This document shows positions 6,538 through 10,786 of a DNA stretch of 10,786 nt, piece by piece (position 1 is the first letter of the stretch; each line of letters opens with the position of its first letter). The notes under the pieces are model-generated. The model was given only the letters and a program-made list of their open reading frames with translations, did no database searches and was not told the origin of the DNA. The position numbers were made by a program, and so were the translations under genes. The DNA comes from an uncultured Bacteroides sp. Lineage in GTDB: Bacteria > Bacteroidota > Bacteroidia > Bacteroidales > Bacteroidaceae. The stretch covers positions 1 to 10,786 of the forward strand of contig URWP01000083.1 of assembly GCA_900551645.1 (NCBI GenBank). The letters run 5' to 3'.

Positions 6538-6585
6538 TCTATGAACTTATAGCTTTGAACATTAAAAAGAGGTAGCACTTCCGTT

Positions 6586-7800
6586 ATGAAAACGATGATA
6601 CACAAGACATACCTGTTTGTCTTGTCCCTGATTTTATCGGCCGTTTATGTATCGGCTTCCGAAGCCGATTCTGTTTCCAGAAAGGTAATCCATATGATTG
6701 GTACTGATTTCCGTCCCTCCTACGTATTCCCGACTCATGAGTTTTTCAGAGGAGCGAACAGTACGGGCGAAAGAATAGATGCTACTCTTTCCGGTCATCT
6801 GAAATATGGATTCAGGTTCTCGCCTTCTACCAAGATGGGTAGGATGTATCCGTATGCCGTACAAGGTATCGGTATCGCTTACAATACTTTCTTCTGCCCG
6901 TCGGAGGTAGGGAACCCATTGGCAGTCTATGTATTCCAAACTTCCAGGATAGCAGCTCTCACTCCGAAACTTTCACTGGATTATGAATGGAATTTCGGGG
7001 CTTCTTTCGGATGGAAGAAATATGATGAAGAGACTAATCCGTGGAATCGGGTGGTCGGTTCGAAAATCAATGCCTACATCAATTTAGGCTTTATGCTGAA
7101 CTGGCAGCTTGCCCCCAACACAAATTTGCGGGCAGGGATAGATGTCACGCATTATTCCAACGGAAATACCCATTATCCGAATTCCGGGGTGAATACCATC
7201 GGGGCCTCTGTAGGTGTTACGCATTTCTTTGGAAATGGTGTGCCGGAAAGAATCCTTTCTTCCGGTCTGCAACGGGAAAATACTTTTCATAGATATGTGA
7301 GTTATGACCTCATTGTGTATGGTGCTACCCGGAAACGGGGAATCTTTCCAGCCGACTCGAATCCGGTACTGGCTCCAGGGTCTTTCGGTATTTTAGGATT
7401 GAATTTCAACCCGCTCTATAACTTCAGCAAGTATTTCCGGGCTGGCGTTTCGCTGGATATGCAGTACGATGAGAGTGCCAATATCGGGAATCACGTGGCC
7501 AACGATTATTTTCCGTCCGACCCGGATGAACTGCAGTTTTATCGTCCTCCTTTCCGGGAGCAGTTTTCGGCTGGCCTTTCCCTGCGTGCCGAAATCGTCA
7601 TGCCCATCTTTTCCATCAATCTGGGTATAGGAAAGAATTTCTTTTGTCACGGAGCGGATAACAATTCTTTCTACCAGACTTTTGTCCTGAAGACCAATAT
7701 TACGAAGTATCTTTTCCTGCATACGGGTTATCAGCTGTATCGTTTCAAGGACCCGAACAACCTGATGCTGGGACTTGGTTTCAGGTTCAATGCCCGATGA
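6586..7800 (+). CDS. PagL-like lipid A deacylase / acyloxyacyl hydrolase family outer-membrane protein
   Basis: A 404-residue protein with a signal peptide (residues 1 to about 24, hydrophobic YLFVLSLILSAVYVSA). Alternating amphipathic strands and aromatic-rich turns are typical of an outer-membrane beta-barrel; the C-terminus ends in the strand LMLGLGFRFNAR. Residues 187-203 (VTHYSNGNTHYPNSGVN) align with the PagL active-site region: H189 and S191 match the catalytic His-x-Ser, N192 and N199 match the conserved Asn pair, and G201 matches the Gly before the third catalytic residue. That third residue, Glu in Pseudomonas PagL, is N203 here. The PagL-like half is about residues 35-220. The following 180 residues add further strands absent from the roughly 150-residue mature PagL; long versions are, as I recall, usual in Bacteroidota. 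The predicted role is removal of an acyl chain from lipid A, changing envelope properties and host recognition. Family assignment is good; activity is inferred. Confidence 0.8.
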   Translation: MKTMIHKTYLFVLSLILSAVYVSASEADSVSRKVIHMIGTDFRPSYVFPTHEFFRGANSTGERIDATLSGHLKYGFRFSPSTKMGRMYPYAVQGIGIAYNTFFCPSEVGNPLAVYVFQTSRIAALTPKLSLDYEWNFGASFGWKKYDEETNPWNRVVGSKINAYINLGFMLNWQLAPNTNLRAGIDVTHYSNGNTHYPNSGVNTIGASVGVTHFFGNGVPERILSSGLQRENTFHRYVSYDLIVYGATRKRGIFPADSNPVLAPGSFGILGLNFNPLYNFSKYFRAGVSLDMQYDESANIGNHVANDYFPSDPDELQFYRPPFREQFSAGLSLRAEIVMPIFSINLGIGKNFFCHGADNNSFYQTFVLKTNITKYLFLHTGYQLYRFKDPNNLMLGLGFRFNAR

Positions 7801-7980
7801 GGAGATTCAATATGTGACTTTTTTGTATGAGGAGGTATTTTCAATGTAGTATTTGCTTATTATCTTCATTTTAGAAGTATGAAATTAAAAGAATGATGTT
7901 ATGAAAGCGAAGATTTTATTGGGGATGCTGACAATCGATGTAAACTACAATATAGGATATGTAGGTTCATGGTAAACGTA

Positions 7981-8032
7981 AAATATCTTAAATCGCAGGT
8001 TCATGAAATATTATATCTTGATTATATCTTAA
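7981..8032 (+). repeat. Direct repeats over the candidate promoter upstream of the sigma gene
   Basis: TTATATCTTGA (8011-8021) and TTATATCTTAA (8022-8032) are tandem 11-base copies differing at one base. A third related copy, AAATATCTTAA, is at 7981-7991. Starts are offset by 30 and 11 bases, about three and one helical turns, so all lie on the same DNA face. The last copy overlaps the -7 box at 8030. This arrangement is typical of sites for a dimeric activator or repressor, but AT-rich chance repetition is possible. Confidence 0.5.
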
Positions 8033-8037
8033 CTTTG
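8030..8037 (+). promoter_or_regulatory. Candidate -7 promoter element for the signalling operon
   Basis: TAACTTTG matches TAnnTTTG. No TTTG is present 19-21 bases upstream; direct repeats occupy that space instead, which would suit an activator-dependent promoter. The leader to the sigma factor ATG at 8205 would be about 160 bases and would include the 37-codon frame. Confidence 0.4.
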
Positions 8038-8059
8038 ATAAAATTCTGACTTGAATGAT

Positions 8060-8173
8060 ATGATTACTTTCAATTTGCACCCGAGAATTACGGAAAGGAT
8101 GATAATGAAGCATCGTGTCAATAAAGTATCAAAAGATAATTATTGGGGTAAGCGGTTCAAAGATTCTTTTTAA
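8060..8173 (+). CDS. Possible small basic peptide ORF in the sigma-factor leader
   Basis: ATG 8060 to TAA 8173 encodes 37 residues, starting MITFNLHPRITERM and ending DNYWGKRFKDSF. It is rich in Lys, Arg and His with no hydrophobic segment or signal peptide, so it would be cytoplasmic and possibly nucleic-acid binding. It starts about 20 bases after the likely transcription start from the 8030 element and ends 31 bases before the sigma gene. I recognise no family. It may be a leader peptide, a small protein, or a chance frame; AT-rich DNA makes frames this short common. Confidence 0.22.
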   Translation: MITFNLHPRITERMIMKHRVNKVSKDNYWGKRFKDSF

Positions 8174-8204
8174 TTTGAATTTATATTAATGTGTTACGGT
8201 ACCG

Positions 8205-8756
8205 ATGGATAATCTGATTCTTCAAATACAGCAGGATAATGAACATGCCTTCAAACAACTCTATCAGGCTTATTACATAAGAGTGGTGACTTTTATTACA
8301 GGAATCATTAAGAAGCATGATATTGCCGAGGATTTGGCACAAGATGTGTTTGTCAATTTATGGATTAACCGGAAGACACTGGACGCCACCCGAAGTCTAC
8401 AGAACTACATCTTCGTTTCATCACGCAATGCGGCCATTAACTACCTGAAGAAAGAAATGGTCTTTTCATCGGAACCGCTGGAGGCGCAAGCTGATGTCAG
8501 TACAGGTAATATGGTAGAAGATACGTTCTTTGCCAAAGAAATCGCTTTGTTGATAGAAATGGTAGTTTCGGAGATGCCCGAACAGCGGCAACGTATCTAT
8601 CGGATGAACAGGGAGCAAGGATTGAGCAATGAAGAAATTGCCGATAGATTGGGAATAAGTAAAAGAAGTGTGGAGAATCAGGTCAGTCTGGCATTGAAGG
8701 AAATCAGAGAGGCTATTGCTGCCTATCTTATCTTTTGGCTCTGTATGTTATCATAA
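8205..8756 (+). CDS. FecI-like ECF sigma factor (Bacteroidota sigma-70 family)
   Basis: A 183-residue group IV sigma factor that would direct RNA polymerase to the receptor operon when released by its anti-sigma factor. Region 2 covers about residues 8-80: AFKQLYQAYYIRVVTFI, then HDIAEDLAQDVFVNLW (38-53) with the core-binding acidic cluster, then SLQNYIFVSSRNAAINYL (64-81). Region 4 covers about 112-172, with helix-turn-helix LSNEEIADRLGISKRSVENQVSLALKEIREAI (140-171). The hydrophobic C-terminal tail (AAYLIFWLCMLS) is common in the Bacteroides-expanded sigma family. There is no region 3. The start at ATG 8205 aligns with normal family N-termini. The gene is 67 bases upstream of a FecR-type anti-sigma factor. 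Confidence 0.95.
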   Translation: MDNLILQIQQDNEHAFKQLYQAYYIRVVTFITGIIKKHDIAEDLAQDVFVNLWINRKTLDATRSLQNYIFVSSRNAAINYLKKEMVFSSEPLEAQADVSTGNMVEDTFFAKEIALLIEMVVSEMPEQRQRIYRMNREQGLSNEEIADRLGISKRSVENQVSLALKEIREAIAAYLIFWLCMLS

Positions 8757-8823
8757 GTTAATTGTTTGTCTTGTGAACGTGAGTGTAGTCATCTGTCTTT
8801 GTACTTGGTAGAAAAAGAAACCT

Positions 8824-9762
8824 ATGAATTACGTTCACGAAATTATCAGACGATACTTTAACCGTCGGTATCCACGAAGCTTGGAGAACAAGATACAGCA
8901 TTGGCTTTGTGAGGATGAAAACGCAGCGCTTAAAGAAGAGGCACTGCTTCATTGTTGGAACGAAACAGAAACCGTTTCCGGCCGTCGGAATATGAAAGAT
9001 GCATGGGGACAGATTTCCGGTCGGTTGGGTTTCAGAAGTTCAAGGAGTCATTGGCTCAGATATGGGTATGCCGCTTCTTTTCTGATTTGTGTACTGACTG
9101 TTTCCGTTTGGTTATGGGATTTTGGAGAAGACTCCTTTACACAGATAGTCACTACCGGGAAAGGAGAAATGAAGATCTTCACTTTACCGGATGGCTCTAC
9201 TGTCCGTTTGAGCCCTTCTTCCGAAATTGTTTTTCAGAAGGCTTTTGATGATACCATCCGCCAGATTAGTCTGAAAGGGGAGGCATGGTTCGATGTAGTC
9301 CATCTTTCAGACAAGCCTTTCATTGTGAAAAGTAGCAATCTGACAACAAGGGTACTGGGCACCCGATTCAATGTGAATGATTATCCGGAAGATAAACAGG
9401 CTACTGCCTACCTGCAAACGGGAATCATCGAAGTATCTACGACAGCGTGTCCAGAACGACTTGTGTTGCATCCCGGCGAGTATTTCGTCTACGACAAAGC
9501 TACACATCAGATACACGTCTCTACCAGAAAACCTCCTTACTTGTATTTCCGGAACGCTACTTTAGAGGAAATCAGAAATTCGCTTGAACGGAGATTCAAT
9601 ATTCCAATCAGGCTGGAAGGTACTTCGGAAGAGAGATATACCCTTGAATTCGATTCGACGGTTACCGTCAGAGAAGTACTGGAAACTCTTTGCGTATTGG
9701 ATGAGCGCCTTACCTGGAGAACCGGTCACAACCAAATGATTACTATTTGTATAAAACACTGA
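8824..9762 (+). CDS. FecR-family transmembrane anti-sigma factor
   Basis: A 312-residue inner-membrane regulator. The cytoplasmic N-terminus (about 1-78) would bind the sigma factor. It is shorter on motifs than classical FecR but keeps the helical start with a tryptophan-containing HWLCEDEN segment. A single transmembrane helix is at about 80-99 (YGYAASFLICVLTVSVWLWD). The periplasmic FecR domain spans about 108-205 and shows LPDGSTVRLSPSSEI (121-135), LKGEAWFDV (150-158), KPFIVKS (164-170) and VLGTRFNV (177-184). A DUF4974 domain follows at about 240-308 (LYFRNATLEEIRNSLERRFNIPI), the usual Bacteroidota C-terminal addition that resembles an STN fold. The receptor gene starts 7 bases after its stop, so they are co-transcribed. 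A weak internal promoter (TTG 8771, 20 bases, TGTCTTTG 8794-8801) could add expression. Confidence 0.95.
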   Translation: MNYVHEIIRRYFNRRYPRSLENKIQHWLCEDENAALKEEALLHCWNETETVSGRRNMKDAWGQISGRLGFRSSRSHWLRYGYAASFLICVLTVSVWLWDFGEDSFTQIVTTGKGEMKIFTLPDGSTVRLSPSSEIVFQKAFDDTIRQISLKGEAWFDVVHLSDKPFIVKSSNLTTRVLGTRFNVNDYPEDKQATAYLQTGIIEVSTTACPERLVLHPGEYFVYDKATHQIHVSTRKPPYLYFRNATLEEIRNSLERRFNIPIRLEGTSEERYTLEFDSTVTVREVLETLCVLDERLTWRTGHNQMITICIKH

Positions 9763-9769
9763 AGACACG

Positions 9770-10786
9770 ATGAAAACTAAACAATTTTTACTCTCATGCC
9801 TGTTTACTTTTATGGCAGGAAGTACCTTGTATGCCCAACATTTGAATCAGACTGTATTTTCCATCGAAGGAATGTATAATGCTACCGGATTTTTGGAACT
9901 GATCAAGGAAAAGACCGGTTGCCGGATTGCCTATAAAGAATCCGATTTGGAAAATGGAAAAGAAATTCATTTGGATTATGAAAACGAACCGTTGGATGCC
10001 ATTCTGAAAGATGCGTTGGAACGGTATGGACTCATGTTTGTAAAACGTGGAAATCAACTGATTATCAAGAGGAAAAAGCTGACAAGACATAAATTGGAGA
10101 ATCTGTCGGATTCAGTCACAAAAGATACAGTGCGTAATTTTTATTTGCAGGAAGTAGTCAAGACTGCCCCTCATATTGATAAGCTCCGGAACTCGCAAAT
10201 GGGGATAACTGTAATGGATTATAACGCTATCCGAAACGTACCGACACTTTTGGGTGAACCGGATGTCATCAAGGCGCTTCAACTTCAACCCGGTGTATCT
10301 GCCGGTACGGAAGGATTTGCCGGTATGTTTGTCCGGGGAGGCGAAAATGATGAGAATCTGTTTCTTGTTGACGGATGTCCCGTCTACCAGACCAATCACT
10401 TGGGTGGGTTGTTTTCTCCTTTTAATGCCGATGCAGTCAGTCATCTGACTTTCTACAAGAGTACTTTCCCGGCACGTTACGGAGGAAGGCTTTCCAGTGT
10501 GACAGACCTTTCCATGAAAAGCGGAGACTATGAAAACTGGCATGGAAACTTTACGGTGGGACTGACGTCGGCCAATGTCAGTTTTTCCGGTCCATTAGTG
10601 AAAGACCAGACTTCTATGTTTGTTGCACTCAGACGTTCCTGGCTGGAACTGGTTTCCGTACCGGCTCTGGCTATCATCAACGCCTCGAAAAAGAAATCCG
10701 GTGAGAAGGTTATAGCCGGTTATAATTTTACGGATTTTAATCTGAAACTCAGCCAACGGTTGGGACGTTTCGGTACACTTTCCCTG
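9770..10786 (+). CDS. TonB-dependent transducer receptor with STN domain (partial, 3' end beyond window)
   Basis: The frame from ATG 9770 stays open to the window edge (339 codons seen; full receptors are about 750-1100 residues). The signal peptide is residues 1-22 (cleavage LYA-QH). An STN domain at about 28-101 (TVFSIEGMYNATGFLELIKEKTG to LIIKRK) is the periplasmic signalling module that contacts the anti-sigma factor. A short linker leads to a TonB-box-like FYLQEVV (124-130). The plug domain is about 130-250 and includes the conserved LLGEPDVIKALQLQPGV (160-176), FVRGG (187-191), LVDGCPVY (199-206) and FPARYGGRLSSV (233-244). The barrel then begins. No carboxypeptidase-regulatory-like domain lies between STN and plug. 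The receptor is outer-membrane and energised by TonB-ExbBD; the ligand is unknown, and no SusD-type partner is visible in the window. Confidence 0.93.
   Translation, partial: MKTKQFLLSCLFTFMAGSTLYAQHLNQTVFSIEGMYNATGFLELIKEKTGCRIAYKESDLENGKEIHLDYENEPLDAILKDALERYGLMFVKRGNQLIIKRKKLTRHKLENLSDSVTKDTVRNFYLQEVVKTAPHIDKLRNSQMGITVMDYNAIRNVPTLLGEPDVIKALQLQPGVSAGTEGFAGMFVRGGENDENLFLVDGCPVYQTNHLGGLFSPFNADAVSHLTFYKSTFPARYGGRLSSVTDLSMKSGDYENWHGNFTVGLTSANVSFSGPLVKDQTSMFVALRRSWLELVSVPALAIINASKKKSGEKVIAGYNFTDFNLKLSQRLGRFGTLSL

Larger units (their letters stand above)
6113..6585. other. 473-base AT-rich non-coding region between divergent genes
   Basis: This stretch separates the minus-strand DUF2807 gene from the plus-strand PagL-like gene. 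It holds the small dyad at 6189-6203, the imperfect repeat cluster at 6347-6436, a 14-bp palindrome at 6493-6506 and the promoter at 6506-6537. A 62-codon open frame (6387-6575) crosses the repeats and the promoter, shows no family resemblance, and is unlikely to be a gene. Between 6206 and 6340 I see nothing recognisable. Confidence 0.6.
7801..8204. other. 404-base AT-rich gap with small ORFs and regulatory repeats
   Basis: No conventional gene lies between the PagL-like gene and the sigma factor, and no hairpin terminator is visible after 7800. A 24-codon frame at 7901-7975 begins like a signal peptide (MKAKILLGML) but ends at once; it may be a gene remnant or chance. The repeats at 7981-8032, the -7 element at 8030-8037 and a 37-codon frame at 8060-8173 are listed separately. 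Confidence 0.5.

Noticed and set aside
6387..6575. 62-codon frame before the PagL-like gene
   Set aside because: It runs through the repeat cluster, the palindrome and the promoter, and the product has no recognisable features.
9794..10543. Minus-strand frames of 98 and 143 codons
   Set aside because: Antisense to the TonB receptor, whose STN and plug motifs are unmistakable.

Overview
The window looks like a chromosomal segment of a gut-type Bacteroidota, most likely Bacteroides or a close relative (Phocaeicola, Parabacteroides). Three things suggest this. Several genes are preceded by the Bacteroides -7 promoter element TAnnTTTG, twice with a TTTG or GTTG element 19-20 bases upstream. Shine-Dalgarno sites are not evident. 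The gene set is also typical: a FecI-like sigma factor, a FecR-like anti-sigma factor with a DUF4974-type C-terminus, a TonB-dependent receptor with an STN domain, a DUF2807 protein and a Bacteroidota-type PagL-like protein. I see no rRNA, tRNA, CRISPR array, insertion sequence or phage gene.

Left part (1-2781, minus strand): a probable three-gene transcription unit starts from a canonical promoter at 2751-2781. It encodes a secreted TPR protein, a proton-coupled oligopeptide transporter (POT family) 23 bases downstream, and a TerB/DjlA-like protein cut by the window edge. Divergent from it, on the plus strand, is a complete NahK-type N-acetylhexosamine 1-kinase (2959-4044). It ends at a strong hairpin (4077-4109) with a T-rich tract on either side, so the same hairpin also suits the convergent gene beyond it.

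Middle part (4136-6112, minus strand): a cysteine-rich CpxP/Spy-like periplasmic protein, a small FMN nitroreductase, and a short DUF2807 protein. They are separated by 169 and 239 bases and are probably independent units.

Right part (6113-10786, plus strand): a 473-base non-coding stretch carries a cluster of imperfect repeats, a 14-bp palindrome and a clear promoter. It leads into a PagL-like outer-membrane lipid A deacylase homologue of about twice the usual PagL length. After a second AT-rich gap of 404 bases comes a FecI-FecR-FecA-like cell-surface signalling cassette: ECF sigma factor, FecR anti-sigma factor and STN-domain TonB receptor (5' part only). By analogy with Fec systems, ligand binding at the receptor would be passed by the STN domain through the periplasm to FecR, releasing the sigma factor to activate the receptor operon. 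The ligand cannot be read from this window.

The most interesting non-coding signals are the direct repeats over the candidate promoter upstream of the sigma gene, a 37-codon basic ORF in its leader, and the repeat cluster at 6347-6436. No clearly new multi-gene system is evident; most of the window is recognisable Bacteroidota gene content.
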